This document shows positions 19,460-34,400 of a stretch of DNA of 64,000 nucleotides, in pieces; the first letter of the stretch is position 1; the number at the start of each line of letters is the position of its first letter. The position numbers and the translations under genes were made by a program. Source of the DNA: Archivesica marissinica (taxonomy: Eukaryota > Mollusca > Bivalvia > Venerida > Vesicomyidae); assembly GCA_014843695.1 (NCBI GenBank), contig CM026387.1, forward strand, positions 69,622,903 to 69,686,902. The letters are read 5' to 3'. Below the pieces are notes generated by a model. It saw nothing but the letters and a program-made list of their open reading frames with translations, did no database searches and was not told where the DNA came from.

Positions 19460-22400
19460 AGGATCAGGTAGATATATGTACAGGCAGCCTGTATTACTCT
19501 ACCAGTGGGAGATGTATTGTCAGGATCAGGTAGATAGATGTACAGGCTGTATTACTCTACCAGTGGAAGATGTATTGTCAGAATCAGGTAGATAGATGGG
19601 CAGGCTGTATTACTCTACCAGTGGGGGATGTATTGTCAGAATCAGGTAGATAGATGGGCAGGCTGTATTACTCTACCAGTGGAAGATGTATTGTCAGAAT
19701 CAGGTAGATAGATGGGCAGGCTGTATTACTCTACCAGTGGGGGATGTATTGTTAGAATCAGGTAGATAGATGGGCAGGCTGTATTACTCTACCAGTGGAA
19801 GATGTATTGTCAGAATCAGGTAGATAGATGGGCAGGCTGTATTACTCTACCAGTGGGAGATGTATTGTCAGGATCAGGTAGATATATGGGCAGGCTGTAT
19901 TAATCTACCAGTGGGGGATGTATTGTCAGAATCAGGTAGATAGATGGACAGGCTGTATTACTCTACCAGTGGGGGATGTATTGCCAGGATCAGGTAGATA
20001 GAGGGACAGGCTGTATTACTCTACCAGTGGGGGATGTATTGTCAGGATCAGGTAGATAGATGGACAGGCTGTATTACTCTACCAGTGAGGGATGTATTGT
20101 CAGGATCAGGTAGATAGGTGGACAGGCTGTATTACTCTACCAGTGGGAGATGTATTGTCAGGATCAGGTAGATATATGGGCAGGCTGTATTACTCTACCA
20201 GTGGGGGATGTATTGTCAGATGCAGGTAGATAGATGGACAGGCAGGCTGTATTACTCTACCAGTGGGGGATGTATTGTCAGGATCAGGTAGATATATGGG
20301 CAGGCTGTATTACTCTACCAGTGGGAGATGTATTGTCAGGATCAGGTAGATAGATGGACAGGCTGTATTACTCTACCAGTGAGGGATGTATTGTCAGGAT
20401 CAGGTAGATAGATGGACAGGCTGTATTACTCTACTAGTGAGGGATGTATTGCCAGGATCAGGTAGATAGAGGGACAGGCTGTATTACTCTACCAGTGGGA
20501 GATGTATTGTCAGGATCAGGTAGATAGATGGACAGGCTGTATTACTCTACCAGTGAGGGATGTATTGTCAGGATCGGGTAGATAGGTGGACAGGCTGTAT
20601 TACTCTACCAGTGGGAGATGTATTGTCAGGATCAGGTAGATATATGGGCAGGCTGTATTACTCTACCAGTGGGGGATGTATTGTCAGAATCAGGTAGATA
20701 GATGGACAGGCAGGCTGTATTACTCTACCAGTGGGGGATGTATTGTCAGGATCAGGTAGATATATGGGCAGGCTGTATTACTCTACCAGTGGGAGATGTA
20801 TTGTCAGGATCAGGTAGATAGATGGACAGGCTGTATTACTCTACCAGTGGGGGATGTATTGTCAGGATCAGGTAGATATATGGACAGGCTGTATTACTCT
20901 ACCAGTGGGGGATGTATGTCAGGATCAGGTAGATAGATGGGCAGGCTGTATTACTCTACCAGTGGGGGATGTATTGTCAGGATCAGGTAGATATATGGAC
21001 AGGCTGTATTACTCTACCAGTGGGGGATGTATTGTCAGGATCAGGTAGATAGATGGACAGGCTGTATTACTCTACCAGTGGGAGATGTATTGTCAGGATC
21101 AGGTAGATAGATGGACAGGCTGTATTACTCTAACAGTGGGAGATGTATTGTCAGGATCATGTACATAGATGGACAGGCTGTATTACTCTACCAGTGGGGG
21201 ATGTATTGTCAGGATCAGGTAGATAGATGGACAGGCTGTATTACTCTACCAGTGGGGGATGAATTGTCAGGATCAGGTAGATAGATGGACAGGCTGTATT
21301 ACTCTACCAGTGGGGGATGTATTGCCAGGATCAGGTAGATATATGGGTAGGCAGTATTACTCTACAAGTGGGGGATGTATTGCCAGGATCAGGTAGATAG
21401 ATGGACAGGCTGTATTACTCTACAAGTGGGGGATGTATTGTCAGGATCAGGTAGATATATGGACAGGCTGTATTATTCTACCAGTGGGGGATGTATTGTC
21501 AGGATCAGGTAGATAGATGGACAGGCTGTATTACTCTACCAGTGGGGGATGTATTGTCAGGATCAGGTAGATAGATGGACAGGCTGTATTACTCTACCAG
21601 TGGGTGATGTATTTTCAGGATCATGTAGATATATGGGCAGGCTGTATTACTCTACCTGTGGGAGATGTATTGTCAGGATCAGGTAGATAGATGGACAGGC
21701 TGTATTACTCTACCAGTGAGGGATGTATTGTCAGGATCAGGTAGATAGATGGACAGGCTGTATTACTCTACCAGTGAGGGATGTATTGCCAGGATCAGGT
21801 AGATAGAGGGACAGGCTGTATTACTCTACCAGTGGGAGATGTATTGTCAGGATCGGGTAGATAGGTGGACAGGCTGTATTACTCTACCAGTGGGAGATGT
21901 ATTGTCAGGATCAGGTAGATATATGGGCAGGCTGTATTACTCTACCAGTGGGGGATGTATTGTCAGAATCAGGTAGATAGATGGACAGGCAGGCTGTATT
22001 ACTCTACCAGTGGGGATGTATTGTCAGGATCAGGTAGATATATGGGCAGGCTGTATTACTCTACCAGTGGGAGATGTATTGTCAGGATCAGGTAGATAGA
22101 TGGACAGGCTGTATTACTCTACCAGTGGGGGATGTATTGTCAGGATCAGGTAGATATATGGACAGGCTGTATTACTCTACCAGTGGGGGATGTATTGTCA
22201 GGATCAGGTAGATAGATGGGCAGGCTGTATTACTCTACCAGTGGGGGATGTATTGTCAGGATCAGGTAGATATATGGACAGGCTGTATTACTCTACCAGT
22301 GGGGGATGTATTGTCAGGATCAGGTAGATAGATGGACAGGCTGTATTACTCTACCAGTGGGATGTATTGTCAGGATCAGGTAGATAGATGGACAGGCTGT

Positions 22401-25400
22401 ATTACTCTACCAGTGGGAGATGTATTGTCAGGATCAGGTAGATAGATGGACAGGCTGTATTACTCTACCAGTGGGGATGTATTGTCAGGATCAGGTAGAT
22501 AGATGGACAGGCTGTATTACTCTACCAGTGGGGGATGTATTGTCAGGATCAGGTAGATAGATGGACAGGCTGTATTACTCTACCAGTGGGGGATGTATTG
22601 TCAGGATCAGGTAGATATATGGGCAGGCTGTATTACTCTACAGTGGGGGATGTATTGTCAGGATCAGGTAGATAGATGGACAGGCTGTATTACTCTACCA
22701 GTGGGGGATGTATTGTCAGGATCAGGTAGATATATGGACAGGCTGTATTACTCTACCAGTGGGGGATGTATTGTCAGGATCAGGTAGATAGATGGACAGG
22801 CTGTATTACTCTACCAGTGGGGGATGTATTGTCAGGATCAGGTAGATAGATGGACAGGCTGTATTACTCTACCAGTGGGGGATGTATTGTCAGGATCAGG
22901 TAGATATATGGACAGGCTGTATTACTCTACAAGTGGGGGATGTATTGTCAGGATCAGGTAGATAGATGGACAGGCTGTATTACTCTACCAGTGGGGGATG
23001 TATTGTCAGGATCAGGTAGATAGATGGACAGGCTGTATTACTCTACCAGTGGGGGATGTATTGTCAGGATCAGGTAGATATATGGGCAGGCTGTATTACT
23101 CTACCAGTGGGGGATGTATTGTCAGGATCAGGTAGATAGATGGACAGGCTGTATTACTCTACAGTGGGAGATGTATTGTCAGGATCAGGTAGATAGATGG
23201 ACAGGCTGTATTACTCTACCAGTGGGAGATGTATTGTCAGGATCAGGTAGATAGATGGACAGGCTGTATTACTCTACCAGTGGGAGATGTATTGTCAGGA
23301 TCAGGTAGATAGATGGACAGGCTGTATTACTCTACCAGTGGGATTTGTCAGGATCAGGTAATAGTGGACGGCTGTATTACTCTACCAGTGGGGATGTATT
23401 GTCAGGATCAGGTAGATATATGGGCAGGCTGTATTACTCTACCAGTGGGAGATGTATTGTCAGGATCAGGTAGATAGATGGACAGGCTGTATTACTCTAC
23501 CAGTGGGGGATGTATTGTCAGGATCAGGTAGATAGATGGACAGGCTGTATTACTCTACCAGTGGGGGATGTATTGTCAGGATCAGGTAGATAGATGGACA
23601 GGCTGTATTACTCTACCAGTGGGAGATGTATTGTCAGGATCAGGTAGATAGATGGACAGGCTGTATTACTCTACCAGTGGGGGATGTATTGTCAGGATCA
23701 GGTAGATATATGGGCAGGCTGTATTACTCTACCAGTGGGGGATGTATTGTCAGGATCAGGTAGATAGATGGACAGGCAGGCTGTATTACTCTACCAGTGG
23801 GGATGTATTGTCAGGATCAGGTAGATATATGGACAGGCTGTATTACTCTACCAGTGGGAGATGTATTGTCAGGATCAGGTAGATAGATGGACAGGCTGTA
23901 TTACTCTACCAGTGGGGGATGTATTGTCAGGATCAGGTAGATATATGGACAGGCTGTATTACTCTACCAGTGGGGGATGTATTGTCAGGATCAGGTAGAT
24001 ATATGGACAGGCAGGCTGTATTACTCTACCAGTGGGAGATGTATTGTCAGGATCAGGTAGATAGATGGACAGGCTGTATTACTCTACCAGTGGGAGATGT
24101 ATTGTCAGGATCAGGTAGATATATGGACAGGCTGTATTACTCTACCAGTGGGAGATGTATTGTCAGGATCAGGTAGATAGATGGACAGGCTGTATTACTC
24201 TACCAGTGGGAGATGTATTGTCAGGATCAGGTAGATAGATGGACAGGCTGTATTACTCTACCAGTGGGAGATGTATTGTCAGGATCAGGTAGATAGATGG
24301 ACAGGCTGTATTACTCTACCAGTGGGGGATGTATTGTCAGGATCAGGTAGATAGATGGACAGGCTGTATTACTCTACCAGTGGGGGATGTATTGTCAGGA
24401 TCAGGTAGATAGATGGACAGGCTGTATTACTCTACCAGTGGGGATGTATTGTCAGGATCAGGTAGATAGATGGACAGGCTGTATTACTCTACCAGTGGGG
24501 ATGTATTGTCAGGATCAGGTAGATATATGGCAGGCTGTATTACTCTACCAGTGGGGGATGTATTGTCAGGATCAGGTAGATAGATGGACAGGCTGTATTA
24601 CTCTACAAGTGGGGGATGTATTGTCAGGATCAGGTAGATATATGGACAGGCTGTATTACTCTACCAGTGGGGGATGTATTGTCAGGATCAGGTAGATAGA
24701 TGGACAGGCTGTATTACTCTACCAGTGGGGGATGTATTGTCAGGATCAGGTAGATAGATGGACAGGCTGTATTACTCTACCAGTGGGTGATGTATTGTCA
24801 GGATCAGGTAGATATATGGGCAGGCTGTATTACTCTACAAGTGGGGGATGTATTGTCAGGATCAGGTAGATAGATGGACAGGCTGTATTACTCTACAAGT
24901 GGGGGATGTATTGTCAGGATCAGGTAGATATATGGACAGGCTGTATTACTCTACCAGTGGGGGATGTATTGTCAGGATCAGGTAGATAGATGGACAGGCT
25001 GTATTACTCTACCAGTGGGGGATGTATTGTCAGGATCAGGTAGATAGATGGACAGGCTGTATTACTCTACCAGTGGGAGATGTATTGTCAGGATCAGGTA
25101 GATAGATGGACAGGCTGTATTACTCTACCAGTGGGGGATGTATTGTCAGGATCAGGTAGATAGATGGACAGGCTGTATTACTCTACCAGTGGGAGATGTA
25201 TTGTCAGGATCAGGTAGATAGATGGACAGGCTGTATTACTCTACCAGTGGGAGATGTATTGTCAGGATCAGGTAGATAGATGGACAGGCTGTATTACTCT
25301 ACCAGTGGGGGATGTATTGTCAGGATCAGGTAGATAGATGGACAGGCTGTATTACTCTACCAGTGGGGGATGTATTGTCAGGATCAGGTAGATAGATGGA

Positions 25401-28400
25401 CAGGCTGTATTACTCTACCAGTGGGAGATGTATTGTCAGGATCAGGTAGATAGATGGACAGGCTGTATTACTCTACCAGTGGGGGATGTATTGTCAGGAT
25501 CAGGTAGATAGATGGACAGGCTGTATTACTCTACAGTGGGATGTGTCAGGATCAGGTAGATAATGGACAGGCTGTATTACTCTACCAGTGGGAGATGTAT
25601 TGTCAGGATCAGGTAGATAGATGGACAGGCTGTATTACTCTACCAGTGGGGGATGTATTGTCAGGATCAGGTAGATAGATGGACAGGCTGTATTACTCTA
25701 CCAGTGGGGGATGTATTGTCAGGATCAGGTAGATAGATGGGCAGGCTGTATTACTCTACCAGTGGGAGATGTATTGTCAGGATCAGGTAGATAGATGGAC
25801 AGGCTGTATTACTCTACCAGTGGGGGATGTATTGTCAGGATCAGGTAGATAGATGGACAGGCTGTATTACTCTACCAGTGGGAGATGTATTGTCAGGATC
25901 AGGTAGATAGATGGACAGGCTGTATTACTCTACCAGTGGGAGATGTATTGTCAGGATCAGGTAGATAGATGGACGGCAGGCTGTATTACTCTACCAGTGG
26001 GGGATGTATTGTCAGGATCAGGTAGATATATGGGCAGGCTGTATTACTCTACCAGTGGGAGATGTATTGTCAGGATCAGGTAGATAGATGGACAGGCTGT
26101 ATTACTCTACCAGTGGGGGATGTATTGTCAGGATCAGGTAGATAGATGGACAGGCTGATTACTCTACAGGACAGGCTGTATTACTCTACCAGTGGGAGAT
26201 GTATTGTCAGGATCAGGTAGATAGATGGACAGGCTGTATTACTCTACCAGTGGGGGATGTATTGTCAGGATCAGGTAGATAGATGGACAGGCTGTATTAC
26301 TCTACCAGTGGGAGATGTATTGTCAGGATCAGGTAGATATATGGGCAGGCTGTATTACTCTACCAGTGGGAGATGTATTGTCAGGATCAGGTAGATAGAT
26401 GGACAGGCTGTATTACTCTACCAGTGGGGGATGTATTGTCAGGATCAGGTAGATATATGGCAGGCTGTATTACTCTACCAGTGGGGGATGTATTGTCAGG
26501 ATCAGGTAGATAGATGGACAGGCTGTATTACTCTACCAGTGGGGATGTATTGTCAGGATCAGGTAGATAGATGGACAGGCTGTATTACTCTACCAGTGGG
26601 GGATGTATTGTCAGGATCAGGTAGATAGATGGACAGGCTGTATTACTCTACCAGTGGGGGATGTATTGTCAGGATCAGGTAGATATATGTACAGGCAGGC
26701 TGTATTACTCTACCAGTGGGGGATGTATTGTCAGGATCAGGTAGATAAATGGACAGGCTGTATTACTCTACAAGTGGGGGATGTATTGTCAGGATCAGGT
26801 AGATATATGGACAGGCTGTATTACTCTACCAGTGGGGGATGTATTGTCAGGATCAGGTAGATAGATGGACAGGCTGTATTACTCTACAAGTGGGGGATGT
26901 ATTGTCAGGATCAGGTAGATAGATGGACAGGCTGTATTACTCTACCAGTGGGTGATGTATTTTCAGGATCAGGTAGATATATGGGCAGGCTGTATTACTC
27001 TACAAGTGGGGGATGTATTGCCAGGATCAGGTAGATAGATGGACAGGCTGTATTACTCTACAAGTGGGGGATGTATTGTCAGGATCAGGTAGATATATGG
27101 ACAGGCTGTATTACTCTACCAGTGGGAGATGTATTGTCAGGATCAGGTAGATAGATGGACAGGCTGTATTACTCTACCAGTGGGAGATGTATTGTCAGGA
27201 TCAGGTAGATAGATGGACAGGCTGTATTACTCTACCAGTGGGAGATGTATTGTCAGGATCAGGTAGATAGATGGACAGGCTGTATTACTCTACCAGTGGG
27301 AGATGTATTGTCAGGATCAGGTAGATAGATGGACAGGCTGTATTACTCTACCAGTGGGAGATGTATTGTCAGGATCAGGTAGATAGATGGGACAGGCTGT
27401 ATTACTCTACCAGTGGGAGATGTATTGTCAGGATCAGGTAGATAGATGGACAGGCTGTATTACTCTACCAGTGGGGGATGTATTGTCAGGATCAGGTAGA
27501 TAGATGGACAGGCTGTATTACTCTACCAGTGGGGGATGTATTGTCAGGATCAGGTAGATAGATGGACAGGCTGTATTACTCTACCAGTGGGGGATGTATT
27601 GTCAGGATCAGGTAGATAGATGGACAGGCTGTATTACTCTACCAGTGGGGGATGTATTGTCAGGATCAGGTAGATAGATGGACAGGCTGTATTACTCTAC
27701 CAGTGGGGGATGTATTGTCAGGATCAGGTAGATAGATGGACAGGCTGTATTACTCTACCAGTGGGGGATGTATTGTCAGGATCAGGTAGATAGATGGACA
27801 GGCTGTATTACTCTACCAGTGGGGGATGTATTGTCAGGATCAGGTAGATATATGGGCAGGCTGTATTACTCTACAAGTGGGGGATGTATTGCCAGGATCA
27901 GGTAGATAGATGGACAGGCTGTATTACTCTACAAGTGGGAGATGTATTGTCAGGATCAGGTAGATAGATGGACAGGCTGTATTACTCTACCAGTGGGAGA
28001 TGTATTGTCAGGATCAGGTAGATAGATGGACAGGCTGTATTACTCTACCAGTGGGAGATGTATTGTCAGGATCAGGTATATAGATGGACAGGCTGTATTA
28101 CTCTACCAGTGGGAGATGTTTTGTCAGGATCAGGTAGATAGATGGACCGTCTGTATTACTCTACCAGTGGGAGATGTATTGTCAGGATCAGGTATATAGA
28201 TGGACAGGCAGGCTGTATTACTCTACCAGTGGGAGATGTATTGTCAGGATCAGGTAGATAGATGGACAGGCTGTATTACTCTACCAGTGGGAGATGTATT
28301 GTCAGGATCAGGTAGATAGATGGACAGGCTGTATTACTCTACCAGTGGGGGATGTATTGTCAGGATCAGGTAGATAGATGGACAGGCTGTATTACTCTAC

Positions 28401-31400
28401 CAGTGGGGGATGTATTGTCAGGATCAGGTAGATAGATGGACAGGCTGTATTACTCTACCAGTGGGGGATGTATTGTCAGGATCAGGTAGATATATGGACA
28501 GGCTGTATTACTCTACCAGTGGGAGATGTATTGTCAGGATCAGGTAGATAGATGGACAGGCTGTATTACTCTACCAGTGGGAGATGTATTGTCAGGATCA
28601 GGTAGATAGATGGACAGACAGGCTGTATTACTCTACCAGTGGGAGATGTATTGTCAGGATCAGGTAGATAGATGGACAGGCTGTATTACTCTACCAGTGG
28701 GAGATGTATTGTCAGGATCAGGTAGATAGATGGACAGGCTGTATTACTCTACCAGTGGGAGATGTATTGTCAGGATCAGGTATATAGATGGACAGGCAGG
28801 CTGTATTACTCTACCAGTGGGAGATGTATTGTCAGGATCAGGTAGATAGATGGACAGGCTGTATTACTCTACCAGTGGGGGATGTATTGTCAGGATCAGG
28901 TAGATAGATGGACAGGCAGGCTGTATTACTCTACCAGTGGGAGATGTATTGTCAGGATCAGGTAGATAGATGGGCAGGCTGTATTACTCTACCAGTGAGA
29001 GATGTATTGTCAGGATCTGGTAGATAGGTGGGCAGGCTGTATTACTCTACCAGTGGGGGATGTATTGTCAGAATCAGGTAGATAGATGGGCAGGCTGTAT
29101 TACTCTACCAGTGGGAGATGTATTGTCAGGATCAGGTAGATATATGGACAGGCAGGCTGTATTACTCTACCAGTGGGGGATGTATTGCCAGGACCAGGTA
29201 TATATATGGACAGGCTGTATTACTCTACCAGTGGGGGATGTATTGTCAGGATCAGGTAGATATATGGGCAGGCTGTATTACTCTACAAGTGGGGGATGTA
29301 TTGTCAGGATCAGGTAGATAGATGGACAGGCTGTATTACTCTACCAGTGGGGGATGTATTGTCAGGATCAGGTAGATAGATGGACAGGCTGTATTACTCT
29401 ACCAGTGGGGGATGTATTGTCAGGATCAGGTAGATAGATGGACAGGCTGTATTACTCTACCAGTGGGGGATGTATTGTCAGGATCAGGTAGATATATGAC
29501 AGGCAGGCTGTATTACTCTACCAGTGGGGGATGTATTGTCAGGATCAGGTAGATAAATGGACAGGCTGTATTACTCTACAAGTGGGGGATGTATTGTCAG
29601 GATCAGGTAGATATATGGACAGGCTGTATTACTCTACCAGTGGGGGATGTATTGTCAGGATCAGGTAGATAGATGGACAGGCTGTATTACTCTACAAGTG
29701 GGGGATGTATTGTCAGGATCAGGTAGATAGATGGACAGGCTGTATTACTCTACCAGTGGGTGATGTATTTTCAGGATCAGGTAGATATATGGGCAGGCTG
29801 TATTACTCTACAAGTGGGGGATGTATTGCCAGGATCAGGTAGATAGATGGACAGGCTGTATTACTCTACAAGTGGGGGATGTATTGTCAGGATCAGGTAG
29901 ATATATGGACAGGCTGTATTACTCTACCAGTGGGAGATGTATTGTCAGGATCAGGTAGATAGATGGACAGGCTGTATTACTCTACCAGTGGGAGATGTAT
30001 TGTCAGGATCAGGTAGATAGATGGACAGGCTGTATTACTCTACCAGTGGGAGATGTATTGTCAGGATCAGGTAGATAGATGGACAGGCTGTATTACTCTA
30101 CCAGTGGGAGATGTATTGTCAGGATCAGGTAGATAGATGGACAGGCTGTATTACTCTACCAGTGGGAGATGTATTGTCAGGATCAGGTAGATAGATGGAC
30201 GACAGGCTGTATTACTCTACCAGTGGGAGATGTATTGTCAGGATCAGGTAGATAGATGGACAGGCTGTATTACTCTACCAGTGGGGGATGTATTGTCAGG
30301 ATCAGGTAGATAGATGGACAGGCTGTATTACTCTACCAGTGGGGGATGTATTGTCAGGATCAGGTAGATAGATGGACAGGCTGTATTACTCTACCAGTGG
30401 GGGATGTATTGTCAGGATCAGGTAGATATATGGACAGGCTGTATTACTCTACCAGTGGGAGATGTATTGTCAGGATCAGGTAGATAGATGGAGGCAGGCT
30501 GTATTACTCTACCAGTGGGAGATGTATTGTCAGGATCAGGTAGATAGATGGACAGGCTGTATTACTCTACCAGTGGGAGATGTATTGTCAGGATCAGGTA
30601 GATAGATGGACAGGCTGTATTACTCTACCAGTGGGAGATGTATTGTCAGGATCAGGTAGATAGATGGACAGGCTGTATTACTCTACCAGTGGGGGATGTA
30701 TTGTCAGGATCAGGTAGATAGATGGACAGGCAGGCTGTATTACTCTACCAGTGGGGGATGTATTGTCAGGATCAGGTAGATATATGGACAGGCTGTATTA
30801 CTCTACCAGTGGGGGATGTATTGTCAGGATCAGGTAGATATATGGGCAGGCTGTATTACTCTACCAGTGGGAGATGTATTGTCAGGATCAGGTAGATAGA
30901 TGGACAGGCTGTATTACTCTACAAGTGGGAGATGTATTGTCAGGATCAGGTAGATAGATGGACAGGCAGGCTGTATTACTCTACCAGTGGGGGATGTATT
31001 GTCAGGATCAGGTAGATATATGGACAGGCTGTATTACTCTACCAGTGGGAGATGTATTGTCAGGATCAGGTAGATAGATGGACAGGCTGTATTACTCTAC
31101 CAGTGGGAGATGTATTGTCAGGATCAGGTAGATAGATGGACAGGCTGTATTACTCTACCAGTGGGGGATGTATTGTCAGGATCAGGTAGATAGATGGCAG
31201 GCAGGCTGTATTACTCTACCAGTGGGGGATGTATTGTCAGGATCAGGTAGATATATGGACAGGCTGTATTACTCTACCAGTGGGAGATGTATTGTCAGGA
31301 TCAGGTAGATAGATGGACAGGCAGGCTATATTACTCTACCAGTGGTGGATGTATTGTCAGGATCAGGTAGATATATGGGCAGGCTGTATTACTCTACCAG

Positions 31401-34400
31401 TGAGAGATGTATTGTCAGGATCAGGTAGATAGATGGACAGGCAGGCTGTATTACTCTACCAGTGGGAGATGTATTGTCAGGATCAGGTAGATAGATGGAC
31501 AGGCTGTATTACTCTACCAGTGGGAGATGTATTGTCAGGATCAGGTAGATAGATGGACAGGCTGTATTACTCTACCAGTGGGAGATGTATTGTCAGGATC
31601 ACGTAGATAGATGGACAGGCAGGCTGTATTACTCTACCAGTGGGGGATGTATTGTCAGGATCAGGTAGATATATGGGCAGGCTGTATTACTCTACCAGTG
31701 GGGGATGTATTGTCAGGATCAGGTAGATATATGGGCAGGCTGTATTACTCTACCAGTGGGAGATGTATTGTCAGGATCAGGTAGATAGATGGACAGGCTG
31801 TATTACTCTACAAGTGGGAGATGTATTGTCAGGATCAGGTAGATAGATGGACAGGCAGGCTGTATTACTCTACCAGTGGGGGATGTATTGTCAGGATCAG
31901 GTAGATATATGGACAGGCTGTATTACTCTACCAGTGGGTGTATTGTCAGGATCAGGTAGATAGATGGACAGGCTGTATTACTCTACCAGTGGGGGATGTA
32001 TTGTCAGGATCAGGTAGATAGATGGACAGGCTGTATTACTCTACCAGTGGGGGATGTATTGTCAGGATCAGGTAGATAGATGGGCAGGCTGTATTACTCT
32101 ACCAGTGGGGGATGTATTGTCAGGATCAGGTAGATAGATGGACAGGCTGTATTACTCTACCAGTGGGAGATGTATTGTCAGGATCAGGTAGATAGATGGA
32201 CAGGCTGTATTACTCTACCAGTGGGGGATGTATTGTCAGGATCAGGTAGATAGATGGACAGGCTGTATTACTCTACCAGTGGGAGATGTATTGTCAGGAT
32301 CAGGTAGATAGATGGACAGGCACTGTATTACTCTACCAGTGGGGGATGTATTGTCAGGATCAGGTAGATAGATGGACAGGCTGTATTACTCTACCAGTGG
32401 GAGATGTATTGTCAGGATCAGGTAGATAGATGGGCAGGCTGTATTACTCTACCAGTGGGGGATGTATTGCAGATCAGTAGATAGATGGCAGGCTGTATTA
32501 CTCTACAGTGGGATGTATTGCAGATCAGTAGATAATGCACAATTGAGATCAGGTAAGATGGCAGGCTGTATTACTCTACCAGTGGGGGATGTATTGTCAG
32601 GATCAGGTAGATAGATGGGCAGGCTGTATTACTCTACCAGTGGGGGATGTATTGTCAGGATCAGGTAGATAGATGGACAGGCTGTATTACTCTACCAGTG
32701 GGGGATGTATTGTCAGGATCAGGTAGATAGATGGACAGGCTGTATTACTCTACCAGTGGGGGATGTATTGTCAGGATCAGGTAGATATATGGGCAGGCTG
32801 TATTACTCTACCAGTGAATCAGGTAGATAATGGGCAGGCTGTATTACTCTACCAGTGGGGGATGTATTGTCAGGATCAGGTAGATAGATGGACAGGCTGT
32901 ATTACTCTACCAGTGGGGGATGTATTGTCAGGATCAGGTAGATATATGGACAGGCTGTATTACTCTACCAGTGGGAGATGTATTGTCAGGATCAGGTAGA
33001 TAGATGGACAGGCTGTATTACTCTACCAGTGGGAGATGTATTGTCAGGATCAGGTAGATAGATGGACAGCAGGCTGTATTACTCTACCAGTGGGGGATGT
33101 ATTGTCAGGATCAGGTAGATATATGGGCAGGCTGTATTACTCTACCAGTGGGAGATGTATTGTCAGGATCAGGTAGATAGATGGAGCAGGCTGTATTACT
33201 CTACCAGTGGGAGATGTATTGTCAGGATCAGGTAGATAGATGGACAGGCTGTATTACTCTACCAGTGGGAGATGTATTGTCAGGATCAGGTAGATAGATG
33301 GACAGGCTGTATTACTCTACCAGTGGGGGATGTATTGTCAGGATCAGGTAGATATATGGACAGGCTGTATTACTCTACCAGTGGGGGATGTATTGTCAGG
33401 ATCAGGTAGATAGATGGACAGGCTGTATTACTCTACCAGTGGGGGATGTATTGTCAGGATCAGGTAGATAGATGGACAGGCTGTATTACTCTACCAGTGG
33501 GGGATGTATTGTCAGGATCAGGTAGATAGATGGGCAGGCTGTATTACTCTACCAGTGGGGGATGTATTGTCAGGATCAGGTAGATAGATGGACAGGCTGT
33601 ATTACTCTATCAGTGGGGGATGTATTGTCAGGATCAGGTAGATATATGGGCAGGCTGTATTACTCTACCAGTGGGGGATGTATTGTCAGGATCAGGTAGA
33701 TAGATGGACAGGCTGTATTACTCTACAAGTGGGAGATGTATTGCCAGGATCAGGTAGATAGATGGGCAGGCAGGCTGTATTACTCTACCAGTGGGGGATG
33801 TATTGCCAGGATCAGGTAGATAGATGGTCAGGCAGGCTGTATTACTCTACAAGTGGGAGATGTATTGCCAGGATCAGGTAGATAGATGGGCAGGCAGGCT
33901 GTATTACTCTACCAGTGGGGGATGTATTGTCAGGATCAGGTAGATGGATGGACGGCAGGCTGTATTACTCTACCAGTGGGGGATGTATTGTCAGGATCAG
34001 GTAGATAGATGGACAGGCTGTATTACTCTACCAGTGGGGGATGTATTGTCAGGATCAGGTAGATAGATGGACAGGCTGTATTACTCTACCAGTGGGGGAT
34101 GTATTGTCAGGATCAGGTAGATAGATGGGCAGGCTGTATTACTCTACCAGTGGGGGATGTATTGTCAGGATCAGGTAGATAGATGGACAGGCTGTATTAC
34201 TCTACCAGTGGGGGATGTATTGTCAGGATCAGGTAGATAGATGGGCAGGCTGTATTACTCTACCAGTGGGGGATGTATTGTCAGGATCAGGTAGATAGAT
34301 GGACAGGCTGTATTACTCTACAAGTGGGAGATGTATTGCCAGGATCAGGTAGATAGATGGGCAGGCAGGCTGTATTACTCTACCAGTGGGGGATGTATTG

